Assembly: GCA_002811645.1 (NCBI GenBank)
Contig: PDIP01000108.1
Span: 34,839-98,838 of the forward strand
Direction of reading: 5' to 3'
Length of the DNA stretch: 64,000 bases
Source of the DNA: Corallochytrium limacisporum
Lineage: Eukaryota; Opisthokonta
In this document: in pieces, positions 32,720 through 42,886 of the stretch
How the letters are laid out: each line of letters opens with the position of its first letter
Numbering within the stretch: position 1 is the first letter of the stretch
Program-made: the position numbers and the translations under genes
Notes under the pieces: model-generated
Seen by the model: the letters and a program-made list of their open reading frames with translations, nothing else
The model's database searches: none
What the model was told of the DNA's origin: nothing

Positions 32720-34162
32720 TTAAGCATTGTAGGTTGAAGAGGAGACGTTGCCACCGGTGCCAGTCCAGTTGGTGTGCACCCACTCGCCGGGCTTCTCCAG
32801 CAATTCGTAGGTGTGGGCACCGAAGTAATCGCGCTGGGCCTGCAAGAGGTTCGCGGGCAGGCGCTCAAGGCGGTATCCGTCGTAGAAAGACAGGGCGGTG
32901 CTGAAACACGGTACGGGTACACCAACCAGAGCGGCCTGGCTGACCACGGAGCGCCATCCGCTCATGGTCCGGTTGATTTCGCCCTTAAAGAAGTCGTCCA
33001 GCAGCAGGTTAAGCAGATTCGGGTTCTTGTCAAACGCCTGCTTGATGTTACCCAGGAAGCGGGAGCGGATGATGCAGCCGCCGCGCCACATCAGTGCAAT
33101 GCTGCCATAGTTCAGGTTCCAGTCATTTTCTTTGCTGGCCTGCTTCATGAGCATGTAACCCTGGCTGTAGGAAATGATCTTCGAGGCATAGAGGGCATCG
33201 TGGATCTGCTTGATAAACTCAATCTTCTCGACGGTAAGCTTCGTGTCAGGTCCACTCAGGTGTTTGCTGGCCTCAACACGCTCAGCCTTGATAGCGGACA
33301 GGGTGCGCGCAAAGACGGCCTCACCGATCAGGGTAACGGGCAGACCGTGCTCGAGGGCGTCGATGGCAGTCCACTTTCCGGTGCCTTTCTGACCCGCAGT
33401 ATCCTTGATCTTCTCCACCAGCGGCTTTCCGTCCTTGTCCTTGTAGGCCATGATGTTGGCTGTGATTTCAATCAAGAAAGAGTCCAGCACACCCGTATTC
33501 CACTCCTTAAAGACGGCGGCGGTCTCGTCCGCGTCCATACCCAGACAGTCCTTCATCAGCTGGTATGCCTCGCAGATCAGCTGCATGTCACCGTATTCGA
33601 TACCGTTGTGCACCATCTTGACATAGTGTCCAGCACCACCGGCACCGACCCAGTCACAGCAAGGTTCACCATCGGCCTTGGCGCAGATGCTCTGGAAAAT
33701 GTCCTTGACGTGGGGCCAAGCCTCGATGGCACCACCAGGCATCATAGAGGGTCCGTAGCGGGCACCTTCCTCACCGCCGGAAACGCCGCAGCCGACGAAG
33801 AGCAGACCCTTCTCCTTGAGGGCCTTGTACCGGCGCTCAGAGTCGGGGAAGTGGGAGTTACCACCGTCAATGATAATGTCGCCTGGTTCCAAGTGGGGCA
33901 CGATCTGGTCAATGAACTTGTCAACAACGTCACCCGCCTTGACCATAAGCATGACCCGACGGGGCCTCTTCAGCTTGCTGACCATTTCCTCGACGGAGTG
34001 GGCACCGATGACGTTCGAATCCTTCGCCTGGTCGTTCAGGAAATCATCTACTTTTGAGGTAGTGCGGTTGTATGCGCACACAGTGAAACCGTGGTCGTTC
34101 ATGTTCATGATCAGGTTCATGCCCATAACGGCAAGACCCACTACAGCGATGTCAGCACTCAT
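32720..34162 (-). CDS. PGD: 6-phosphogluconate dehydrogenase, decarboxylating
   Basis: Third oxidative step of the pentose phosphate pathway: 6-phosphogluconate plus NADP to ribulose 5-phosphate, CO2 and NADPH. The start is ATG 34162, giving 480 residues (human 483); a 12-codon extension opens only with GTG. NADP-binding GLAVMG lies at 9-14, VGCGVSGGEEGARYGPSMM at 123-141, and the family signature with the catalytic K182 in VKMVHNGIEYGDMQ. The C-terminal substrate and dimer tail ends in SSSTYNA. No targeting presequence, so cytosolic. An antisense frame of 427 codons exists within it but is explained by the gene's codon bias. Confidence 0.98.
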   Translation of the reverse strand: MSADIAVVGLAVMGMNLIMNMNDHGFTVCAYNRTTSKVDDFLNDQAKDSNVIGAHSVEEMVSKLKRPRRVMLMVKAGDVVDKFIDQIVPHLEPGDIIIDGGNSHFPDSERRYKALKEKGLLFVGCGVSGGEEGARYGPSMMPGGAIEAWPHVKDIFQSICAKADGEPCCDWVGAGGAGHYVKMVHNGIEYGDMQLICEAYQLMKDCLGMDADETAAVFKEWNTGVLDSFLIEITANIMAYKDKDGKPLVEKIKDTAGQKGTGKWTAIDALEHGLPVTLIGEAVFARTLSAIKAERVEASKHLSGPDTKLTVEKIEFIKQIHDALYASKIISYSQGYMLMKQASKENDWNLNYGSIALMWRGGCIIRSRFLGNIKQAFDKNPNLLNLLLDDFFKGEINRTMSGWRSVVSQAALVGVPVPCFSTALSFYDGYRLERLPANLLQAQRDYFGAHTYELLEKPGEWVHTNWTGTGGNVSSSTYNA

Positions 34163-35632
34163 GGTGTATTGCGTTGGATATTTTCTGTTGTCAGTCACTG
34201 GGATGAGTACTAGTCAGCACAACAATGGCTATACGCAACATGGCAGAAACCGTGGACCTGTGCTGTACTCGCTGATCTGTTTATAGCTGTCGCAGCACAC
34301 AGCTCTCACTCCTTTGCAAACGTTAGACACCCCAGCAGCTTCGTGGTCCCCTGTCGATCCACTTTGATGACCAAACACTATCTCGCCCTCACCCGCTGCT
34401 AAGAGCCGGTCTTTTGGTATGTTATGCAAACTGGTAGACGAGGGGTCGCACCAGCTCTGACAGTTCACGGAGTCAGATGGGGACACCTGCTCGGTGTGAT
34501 GAGATCCAGAAAAGAAAACTGCATAGCCAGTGGTGTGCCTCACCAACATCCCACCTAATTTGTTTTTGAATTCCTGTACGCAATTCGTGCCAAAAGATTT
34601 ATCTGGCTCGCGTTGCAACTGACCAGAGAGAGAACAACAAATGCACAAGGCCACCAGCACCAACATATGCGCACACCCACCCACACACAGTCCATTTCAA
34701 GGTCCAAATTCGAAAAACCAGAGTCGTTGTCGACAACCTACCACCCACAAACACTGGGGGCCGTGAGAGCTCCACGAGCCCTCTGACAACAAACGGTACG
34801 CTATTACTTCCTGGTATAGGCCCGCTGTGTAGGCTATGACATGGTTCACAACCGTCCAATGGCGAGTGATGCGATCATCACCAACCCACCCCACTTCTTC
34901 ATGCATGTGCGCAATATACACTACCATCATCCAATATACAGCAAACACCGCTTTGTCTACATATCGTACTTTCGCACCGGTACTGTTGTAACTATTACGG
35001 CTTGGCGTTTGAACCAGGCCGCCCCTCCTCCCTCCACCCAAGGCCCCAACAACACAGGCGCAGGCCAACTCGAATCTTGCACCGGGCTTACGGGTACAGA
35101 ATGTACCGGCTTCGAACCAATAACAAAGTAAACGGCTGCTATCCAGGTCGTTAGGGTGCAGGGCCGGAAAAGCATAAGGAGCCTACGGGGGACTGGGGGA
35201 GCAAAACGAAAAAATGAATACAAAATGTACTAGATAACGTCATCAGTTCAGCTCATCGCCCTCCCCGCTCCCGCTGTTCGGACCCACACTGGCCGCACAC
35301 AAGGCAAAACTAGCGTGGCCCATACCTGATAACCTAACACCCATGTTGTAATTTTAATTCAAATTAAATATTCCTTGCCCCAGAAGCCTCCCCCCAGTCT
35401 CGATGGAGCTGGGGGCCGATTTAATCATGAATTTAAATATTGGGCCCCCGTTTTCGCACATGCGGTCGGGTTCCTTTGCGCCTCTCTCCCGGTACGGCCT
35501 CCCCACCAACCGGTGCAACTATTCTTGGGTTGGTCACCTGATGAACTGTGCCACCACCCTAAAATATGGGTGGAAGGGTAGGATAGTACAAACATCGAAA
35601 TCTTGTAAAATGGATTCTGCAGTCCATTGAGT

Positions 35633-35830
35633 ATGAAAGCGGTGACACAATTCCGTTCTACGACGAGGCGAAGAAAGAAAGCCGTTCCAGCAATAGATCT
35701 TCTTCTTCTGCTTTCGTCTCTGTTTCTGAACATGTCCGGCGTGAAGCACTCACGTAGTAGAATGGCCCTTAACCGGAATGCGGAGAAAGATGACTGGAAA
35801 GCGCGACAGGCAAGGCAGCGGAAGGGGTAG
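35633..35830 (+). CDS. Doubtful short ORF with one hydrophobic segment
   Basis: 65 codons from an ATG. A basic N-terminus (STTRRRKKA) is followed by a leucine-rich hydrophobic stretch (AIDLLLLLSSLFLNM) and a charged tail ending WKARQARQRKG. This is the layout of a tiny single-pass membrane protein. After the TAG stop the same frame stays open for 20 more codons. No family recognised, and chance is a real alternative. Confidence 0.2.
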   Translation: MKAVTQFRSTTRRRKKAVPAIDLLLLLSSLFLNMSGVKHSRSRMALNRNAEKDDWKARQARQRKG

Positions 35831-35887
35831 ACAGAGATGGAGATGGGCCCATTTCTTGTGACTGCTGTCGGATTCACGGGCCCAGCT

Positions 35888-36169
35888 CTATAGTTTCACT
35901 ATAAGAAGCATGTCAGTTCTGCGCAATTCCGGAGTGTGGTACTCAGAAAAAACCTTGCCAACTGATGCAACGACATCCATTCCCTCGATCTCGACAGGGT
36001 TATCACCAACTCGACTCTCCACACGCTTCAGCAACTCGACGCCGTCGGCATCCATGCCCATCAACATACAACAGCGACAACAAAATATTGAGAAAGCATG
36101 ACGATGGCGGGGGAGATCCGACGGGCTGCATGTGCCGCAACATTCAACCCTCTCATCCTCTACGGACAT
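35888..36169 (-). CDS. Hypothetical small protein
   Basis: 93 codons from ATG 36169. The last 57 codons show a strong coding signature: about 46 percent begin with G and few have G in second position. Their translation (starting MDADGVELLKRVESRVGD) is a non-repetitive, helix-like sequence with no recognised family. The first third is cysteine-rich (CCGTC, FCCRCC) and less convincing, so the true start may be one of the internal ATGs near 36060, or the piece may be the end of a gene with introns or decay. The stop codon faces the plus-strand ORF ending at 35830. Confidence 0.35.
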   Translation of the reverse strand: MSVEDERVECCGTCSPSDLPRHRHAFSIFCCRCCMLMGMDADGVELLKRVESRVGDNPVEIEGMDVVASVGKVFSEYHTPELRRTDMLLIVKL

Positions 36170-36438
36170 ATCCACCACTGGTGATCATGCTCCTCCCCCT
36201 CGCGACCCCTTTCGGCCGCCCCGCCTCCTCCCGTACGTCAGCGGTACTCCCACTACTCAAATCCTTGCCACTCCTTCATACCTCCATCTCTCTGCCTTGT
36301 GTTTTCTCTTAGCTTGAACCAACCAACGGGGCCCTTTTGGTTTCCCTTCGGTCTTCTTCGGGCTCACTAATGAATATGAATTGGAGCTGAGCCAGTATCC
36401 GGCTCGGTACCTATTAAGCAGCCAGGCCCCCTCCCCCC

Positions 36439-36500
36439 TTCTCTCTCTCTCTCTCTCTCTCGCGCTCTCTCTCTCTCTCTGTCTCTCTCGCTCTCTCTCT
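36439..36500. repeat. (CT)n microsatellite, interrupted
   Basis: CT units broken by CGCG and GT interruptions over about 60 bases. Confidence 0.9.
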
Positions 36501-37340
36501 GCACTCCGTCTCTCGTTTTGGGAAAAACTGGCGAACGATAAGTGATCGGTCCAGGTAGGCTACTAGCCACCTTTGGTTCGGGAATAAAAGAGAGTGAGAA
36601 CATAACCATGATCCTTGTCGATGATAATAATACACTTTGTCTTACGAGATGGATAGCCCCCCCCCCTTTCCCGTGCGGGAGGCTCACCACCGCCGCATCA
36701 TCGAGGGGTGGTGGCCCGCTCCCGTCCGTTTCCCGTCGTCCCGGCCCGCAAGGACTGGGTATGCATTTATACATAGATGGTCGCTCCGTATCCAACTGTG
36801 GTAGATACCACTACAGAATCAGCAGACCCAACGAATGATCCAAAATGAGTACGGAGCGGCATCCCCAAAACAAGGAAATGATCAAATTGCGGGGACCTTA
36901 CCTTACGGAAGATTAAACCTCAGATTAAGAAACGGAACGGACTAATTATTGCTATAGTGCCACCTTCTTCCATCGTGTCAGTTTGAATTTTCGTCTTTGC
37001 TATTGGGCCCAATGCGGGGGCCTGAGGTACATGTGCTCCCCGTGGGCCCCCAAACTGAACGAAGAGACAGAGTGTGAGAGAGAGAGACAGAGATTTAAAC
37101 CTGAAAATCAGGGATACGACGTGTACGTACAATTCGTGCATTTCTTTAACTGCAAGAAAAGGAGAAGAGCGTACGTGGCGCCAGAAAATAGCAACCAACA
37201 CTGGCTACGTACGACCTCCCGCACAGGGCGTTTTGCTGGAAAATCGCAGCAGGAAAGCGACAGGAGAAAAGGCCCAGCGTGCACCACAACACCCAAGCAG
37301 TGTTCCCCCCGTGCGGGGAGGCCGGCCCACTTTCGGTTCC

Positions 37341-37380
37341 CTGTCTCTCTGTCTCTCTCTCTCTCTCGCTCTCTCTCCTC
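37341..37380. repeat. (CT)n microsatellite, interrupted
   Basis: CT units with single G and CGCT interruptions over about 40 bases. Confidence 0.88.
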
Positions 37381-38830
37381 TCCCCCAAACCCTTCCCTAC
37401 CGCAAGCAACCCGGTAATCAGCCAGAAGCGGAGAGATTGGACAATAAAATTGAAAAATCGGGAAACAAAAAGAGAGAAGAATTGTGGGGGTTAGAGGGCA
37501 GACTCAAGTGTTTTCTGGGGTGAGACAAGGAGCGAGAAAAAAAGAAACCAAAGAAAAAAAAGCAGGTAACAACGAAGAAATAGAGAGAGACACACAGGGA
37601 GCGAGAGAGCTCTAACCGCACCGCATCCTCAGAGGACCTTTGACAGTGAGACGGCAGGTGCACGGGAAGGGACGCGGGCCGGGAAAAGGGTTAGACTCCC
37701 GGACACAGGGTGAAGGAATGTTCCCGTCGTTTCGTTTGTCCCATGCATGCTCCGCTGGCCATACTGAATATGCTGAACCACGGACGCTCTACAGTACTGG
37801 TTGAGTCATTTCGTTCCACAGAGCAATATTTTGTACAATGCTGGGGTCCGCAGGACTTGACCGGACAGGTAAAGGAAGGGTGGGAGAAACGTTGCAAAAG
37901 GGTCAGTATATTATCCATAGACAGCGATATTTTGATTGACGCTGTCCTTCTTTTCTTTTCCCCCTCCCCCTTCCGGGGAGAGTGGGGGAGGGGGGAGGAA
38001 GGTGAAATATGCACGCTCGGGTATAATATCAGTGGTCCTTGGCCCTGACAAATGATCTTTTGCACTCCATCTCACGCACGCCGTGAACCAGTTAGTGGCT
38101 ACGTGTGTCCGTGTTTGCGAGTTGAGCGTGAGTGTGATGCGGTCTTTGTCTGTGTTTCCGTGTGTGTGTGGGGGGGGGAGCTCTAGATTTTACCTTGGGC
38201 CCTGTGGGGCCCTGCGTGTGTGCACAAAAATAGCTGCGTGCTGTATATCACTCCGTTATTTTCCCGTTTGGCTTTTCTCGATGATATTCTTCCCGTCCGC
38301 GGCACTACCGACACACCCAGCCATCCCTCTCTTTCCAATTTCACTCGGCGGTGGACTCGGTACTCATCGACCGTTAATGTTTTGGCAACCAGGGCTGGGG
38401 CCCAACCTGCACGTTCACCCAAGTCGTCGGTTTCGTTGCGTGGGGGAGGGGGAGGGGAGGGCTTGGGTTGTGTAATTTTGTCAACCCTGCCTCGTCCTCA
38501 CCCTGCCTCCCTCCTCCCCCGGGGGCCCTACTCCGCTGAACGACACGGTAGGGGCAGTGTGACTTGTGTGAGCTGACGGTGTGCGTGTCCATTTTGTCCA
38601 AGTTCGGAGGGGGCCTTTATGATTTGCTGCTGCTGCTGGCCTCGGCTCTTTCCCCCTCGCCCTTTTAATTTTGGTTCTCTTGCCGTCCTTTTTCTCTCTT
38701 CTTTCCTTTGTTCTCTTTTCTAAAATTCAGATTTGGGGCCGTTGGCGGGGTATGGGCCCGGGGCCCTGCACGCCGGACCACCTTGGTCTCTTGGCTTCCC
38801 CCCCCTACCTCCCTGGCTCCGCTGGACATT

Positions 38831-38882
38831 TTTCTCTCTCTCTCTCTCTCTTTCTTTGCCTCTCTGTCTCCCTTTCTTTCGC
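38831..38882. repeat. CT-rich simple repeat
   Basis: About ten perfect CT units followed by a diverged CTTT/CTCTG pyrimidine tract. Confidence 0.85.
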
Positions 38883-39505
38883 CCTCCTTTCTCATCTGTT
38901 TCCTTGCTTTTCTAATTTGCCTTCCATTTCGTTCCTATTCTTTGTCTCCTGAGAACGATTCGACGGTAGATTGAGTATGCCATCTGTGCCGGCAGCTGGC
39001 GCAGACCGGGGAGCCTAGGAGAGTCTGCTACCCACTTGTGGGCCAGGGTGTGTAATTGCGGACGCGGGACTTCCGCGACGAGATCGACGTGTGATCGCGC
39101 TCGTGGTACGCGATTGTTTTCAAGACTTTGCTCCCATCCAAACGACTGTCGAGCAAATTTAGGATGATAATTAGGACTTTGTATCCCTTCAAGACGGAAT
39201 GATTTAATAGTGTACGGAGAAACAATATTTGTCGAGGGTCCTTGTCCTATTTCATTGTGACCATCCTGGATAAAGCTGAGGGCTGACAATCATTGAGATC
39301 AGAAACCGTCGTCATGATGAGAACAGCGAACGAAAGTGACTGACATTCAGACCATAGAGAAAGACCATTTCAAACGTAAATGTCAATGGGACTTTATGCA
39401 CGGTTAGAATATGTGAGTGCAGCGACTAACAGAATGAACACAGAAAAGTGACGTCTGAGGATATTTGGTACACCGATTAGAGTGGCCGCACACAGACCAA
39501 CCATA

Positions 39506-41848
39506 ATGAGTGTTCCTGTAGAGAATGGGACCAACTCCGAGAGCAGTTGTGAGAAGGCACCATCTCTGATCACAGAAGCAGTAGTCATTGGCAATGGTCC
39601 TTCGGGACTGGCCTCGAGTTTCCTGCTGTCGGGCTACGAACCCCTTCTACTCAAGCGGACATGTCCAAAGACGACAGCTTCAGAAAAGTCTGTCCATTGC
39701 ACAGACGACTGTAAGGCGGCGGAGGGAAACAATTCACTAGATTGTCCACAGAAATACCATCCGGACGACGTGCTTAGTCCACGCATACAGAAACTTGCGG
39801 AAGGATCAACAGAAAGCGTGAGTCTTTTCGAACAGACAGAAACCCTGAGGGAACTAGCAGATGGACTGAGCGGAAGGTCACAACACCCACTTTCCCTGCT
39901 CTTTGATGCTCTACAGAGGCCTACTGATGAATACGGTGAGGAAGGACCAAGTGTGGTCCGCTGGTCACACAACGCGAAGCGTAGCGTCAGCCACCTGGTC
40001 ATCGGCAGTGGACCGCTGGGCGGTGCCTGGAACAACATGAACGGCAATCTGGACACTTTGAGCTACGGTAATTGGATGGAACTGCCAGGCTACAGCATGG
40101 CACAGTGGAGTCGAGATGAATTGAAAGATGACCAAGATTTTCATCCACAGCGGAGGGTGAGCAGAGCAACGGTACTGCACTACTATCAGGCCTACGCCAA
40201 ACACATGGGTTTATTGGACAATATGTTAGAGAATATGACGGTTGAAAAACTGGAAATCATGCACCCCAAGGATAGTTCTGAGACGAGCAAGACGCACGAT
40301 TCGGGCTTTGAGAATGACTCTGACGCCGAGAGCGTGAGCTCTGCGACATACTCCAGCAGCGATCCAGAAAGCTTTGGCTCCTTCGATGAGGCATCCCTCC
40401 GGAGCAGCGTAGGTAGTACAGACATGGCAAAGAGCAAGGCAAGTAAGCGCAGCAAGCGCTGGAAGATTACGACGCGGAGCCATGTGGGTGACAAAGACTG
40501 TACCATGCACATTTACGCAGATGAAATAATCTTGGCGACGGGCACCACTGAGGTGCCGCGCTGGCTGGGATGCAAGGGTGAGGACTTGAGCCATGTGACG
40601 CACTCGCTGAAGAAATGGGAGAATTTAGTAGACGAAGAGTACGAGGCCAGCTGCACGCAGGCCACAGACGAACCAGGACAGCTTCAGCATAAGCCGGTGC
40701 TCGTAGTGGGCAGCGGTCTCAGTGCCCTAGATGCTGTAGTGTGCGCGCTAGAGAAGGGGTTACGTGTCATGCACATTTTCAATGACGCCCCTTGTAGTCG
40801 TGACTTCGTGGTACGCAAACTGCCGGCCAGCGAGTACCCCAAGTACACGGGCCTCTACGAGCTCATGAGGGCGTCCTGCAAGAAATGTAAGGTCGACCCA
40901 GCGAAGAAACGCGCCAACGCCCGCAAGATCATTCCGGAGGAATGGATCGAGCTCTACGACCCGCGCCACGGCTGGCGATTTGCAAAGATGAGTGATGATG
41001 GCGTCGCGACGCTTTGTTCAAACTGCTGCTGCTACGAAGTGCCCGTGGCTGCGGCTGGTGTCTTTATCGGCTCGCTACCGAACCTGAGCTTCCTGCCGCA
41101 ACAAATACTGGAAGCCGGCCTCGCCCATTCCAGTGAGGAACCCTTGCATCCGAAGCGCAATCCGCTGAAGGTCAACGACCCATTCATTGGAGAGGTGGCC
41201 GTGGCACCGGGCCAGGGACTTTACGCCGTGGGACCCCTGGTTGGTGAGAACTTTGTCCGTTTTGGCATCGGCACCTGCGTGGGCCCAGTCCTTGACATTT
41301 TCAGTCATTCATTTCAGCGTCAACGGCAGAGGCTGGCCGTCACGATATCCGCGCGCCACAGTGTCACGTCCGATCATCACCATGAGCGGACGTCACACGT
41401 TGATGACACGGGTGAACTGACACCAGTGATCAGCCCACAACTGGCGGCGACAACTCCCCCCGAAGAGGATGCAATCGCCAAGGACCTGTCAGGAAAGGTC
41501 GACATTGGCAGAGAGGCCGTTGCAAAGGCCACTGCCATCATCACTAAGCCGCTGCCAAACGACAGTTCTACTGTGACCGTGGTGGAGAAGAATGGCAAGC
41601 GCTCCTCTTCGCGCAGTCGAACCAAGAAACAGACCCGCCGCAGGTCGTACGTTATTCAGCAGCATCGTCGCAACAAACTTATTGCCCAGCAGCGGTTAAG
41701 CACGCGTCTACCCGAAGGCGCGTACAGTTCGATGCGAGACGTTTCTGATATCGTGTCATCGTCGGATGCGCAGGCACTGGAGGCTGAGCACGGTGATGAA
41801 AGAGAGCACCTCGGACCAAGGCAGAGGTACGCCACTGTTAACTTCTAA
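39506..41848 (+). CDS. OSGIN-like FAD-dependent oxidoreductase
   Basis: Flavoprotein of the OSGIN (oxidative stress induced growth inhibitor) family, 780 residues from ATG 39506; the frame opens earlier only with GTG. The FAD-binding site VIGNGPSGLASSFLLSGY starts at 28, and SGRSQHPLSLLFDAL, VIGSGPLGGAWNNM and SYGNWMELPGYS match OSGIN1/2 segments closely. A second nucleotide fold shows VVGSGLSALDAV. Between them is an acidic, serine-rich insertion (SVSSATYSSSDPESFGSFDE region). The C-terminal 160 residues form a polar extension with a basic stretch (SSSRSRTKKQTRRRS). Human OSGINs are about 500 residues, so the insertion and tail account for the size. OSGIN proteins have been reported to have monooxygenase activity and mitochondrial links; the reaction here is inferred only. 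Confidence 0.88.
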   Translation: MSVPVENGTNSESSCEKAPSLITEAVVIGNGPSGLASSFLLSGYEPLLLKRTCPKTTASEKSVHCTDDCKAAEGNNSLDCPQKYHPDDVLSPRIQKLAEGSTESVSLFEQTETLRELADGLSGRSQHPLSLLFDALQRPTDEYGEEGPSVVRWSHNAKRSVSHLVIGSGPLGGAWNNMNGNLDTLSYGNWMELPGYSMAQWSRDELKDDQDFHPQRRVSRATVLHYYQAYAKHMGLLDNMLENMTVEKLEIMHPKDSSETSKTHDSGFENDSDAESVSSATYSSSDPESFGSFDEASLRSSVGSTDMAKSKASKRSKRWKITTRSHVGDKDCTMHIYADEIILATGTTEVPRWLGCKGEDLSHVTHSLKKWENLVDEEYEASCTQATDEPGQLQHKPVLVVGSGLSALDAVVCALEKGLRVMHIFNDAPCSRDFVVRKLPASEYPKYTGLYELMRASCKKCKVDPAKKRANARKIIPEEWIELYDPRHGWRFAKMSDDGVATLCSNCCCYEVPVAAAGVFIGSLPNLSFLPQQILEAGLAHSSEEPLHPKRNPLKVNDPFIGEVAVAPGQGLYAVGPLVGENFVRFGIGTCVGPVLDIFSHSFQRQRQRLAVTISARHSVTSDHHHERTSHVDDTGELTPVISPQLAATTPPEEDAIAKDLSGKVDIGREAVAKATAIITKPLPNDSSTVTVVEKNGKRSSSRSRTKKQTRRRSYVIQQHRRNKLIAQQRLSTRLPEGAYSSMRDVSDIVSSSDAQALEAEHGDEREHLGPRQRYATVNF

Positions 41849-41977
41849 GGAAGTATCGTCAAGAGTGCACGTCACAAACATTCACATAGTAAGACATAAA
41901 CCATATCATAGTGTACGTTTTGATTATATATTGTAAGTTGTTGTTTGCAGCGGTGGAAGCTGAATTCAATGGATTCG

Positions 41978-42886
41978 TCATTGTTTGGCACCCTGTCCTA
42001 GTTCAGCTGTCTCCGCCTCTGCTTCGGACTCCTGCACACGCTCCTGTGCCTTGGCCTCCTCTACTCGGCCTTCGGCCTCTAATTGCGCAATCCGTTCCAG
42101 GGATGTGCGTGACTTTTCCATGTCATGCTCTTTAATGGCATGAATAAAGTCGTTCTTCTGGTCGTCGGTCATGCGGCTGTACCCCTTGGGTACAGTGGTG
42201 AGCAGGTCTTTGACCATCCCCTCTTTGATGCGCTCTAGTTCCCATTCGTTGCGACGCGGGCGGCGCCAGTAGCGCTTCATGGATGCATCCTTGCGCTTTT
42301 CTGCATCATACTCCTGACCTTGAGGCTGCTCCTGCAGAGCTGGGTAGTCCACTACAGCGGGTAGGATATCCCGGTACTGCTCTTTGTCTTCGCGGTGTCG
42401 AATCGTGCGATCAAAGATTTCGTCCTCTTCCACAGACACAGGGAAGAGATGGTAGGGGTAATAGAACCGCTGGGGATGTGGCAATGTAACAATGGCATAT
42501 TTTGAGTCTGTACCACGGACGTACCCGATTGGTCCCTTGGCTCCCATGTCCCTACCAAAACGGAACTTCTTCTTATGTTTTCCGGCCTTGATATATGTGT
42601 TCACGTTCTCGACGTCGACATTGTACAGGACCTTCAAGTACTGACGAATGTCCAGTTTGTTCATGGTCATAGAAACTTTGAACATAACCTCTCGAGTACC
42701 CAATGCCAGCTTGCGGTCAGGCCTACAGATAGCCATCCAGTAGCTCGGGAAAAACTGCAGATTTTGTCCAAAGGACTTGTTGCCAATGCGGATGGCGTTG
42801 CCCAGTGCCCTACCCATCGTCCGTCCCAGATGTCCATGGAGACGGGTCGGATCTGCAATTGTCTTCCAGACGTTTGGTCCCGACAT
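41978..42886 (-). CDS. MRPL23: Mitochondrial large-subunit ribosomal protein uL23m
   Basis: Mitoribosomal protein placed at the polypeptide exit tunnel. The 302-residue protein contains the uL23 fold: FFPSYWMAICRPDR, then MFKVSMTMNKLDIRQYLKVLYNVDVENVNTYI and a basic loop (KAGKHKKKFRFGRDMG) ending in YAIVTLP. This order matches fungal and animal L23m. A long C-terminal extension is rich in Glu/Arg/Gln, as in fungal Mrp20. No strong presequence, although the N-terminal 40 residues contain several Arg and Lys. Faces the OSGIN-like gene, with only 129 bases between stops. Confidence 0.9.
   Translation of the reverse strand: MSGPNVWKTIADPTRLHGHLGRTMGRALGNAIRIGNKSFGQNLQFFPSYWMAICRPDRKLALGTREVMFKVSMTMNKLDIRQYLKVLYNVDVENVNTYIKAGKHKKKFRFGRDMGAKGPIGYVRGTDSKYAIVTLPHPQRFYYPYHLFPVSVEEDEIFDRTIRHREDKEQYRDILPAVVDYPALQEQPQGQEYDAEKRKDASMKRYWRRPRRNEWELERIKEGMVKDLLTTVPKGYSRMTDDQKNDFIHAIKEHDMEKSRTSLERIAQLEAEGRVEEAKAQERVQESEAEAETAELGQGAKQ

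Larger units (their letters stand above)
34163..39505. other. 5.3 kb gene-poor region
   Basis: Low-complexity CT arrays at 36439-36500, 37341-37380 and 38831-38882, purine-rich blocks at 37060-37100 and 37520-37610, and G runs near 38165 and 38450. Only two short frames around 35.6-36.2 kb look at all coding and are listed separately. The start of the OSGIN-like gene is at the right edge. Confidence 0.5.

Noticed and set aside
32774-34057. 427-codon ORF antisense to 6-phosphogluconate dehydrogenase
   Set aside because: The sense gene is certain; long antisense frames follow from its codon bias. The antisense translation is unlike any family.
35060-35135. tRNA-like B box (GGTTCGAAGCC) on the minus strand
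   Set aside because: A T-arm can be drawn, but there is no matching acceptor stem, A box or anticodon arm at the right distance.
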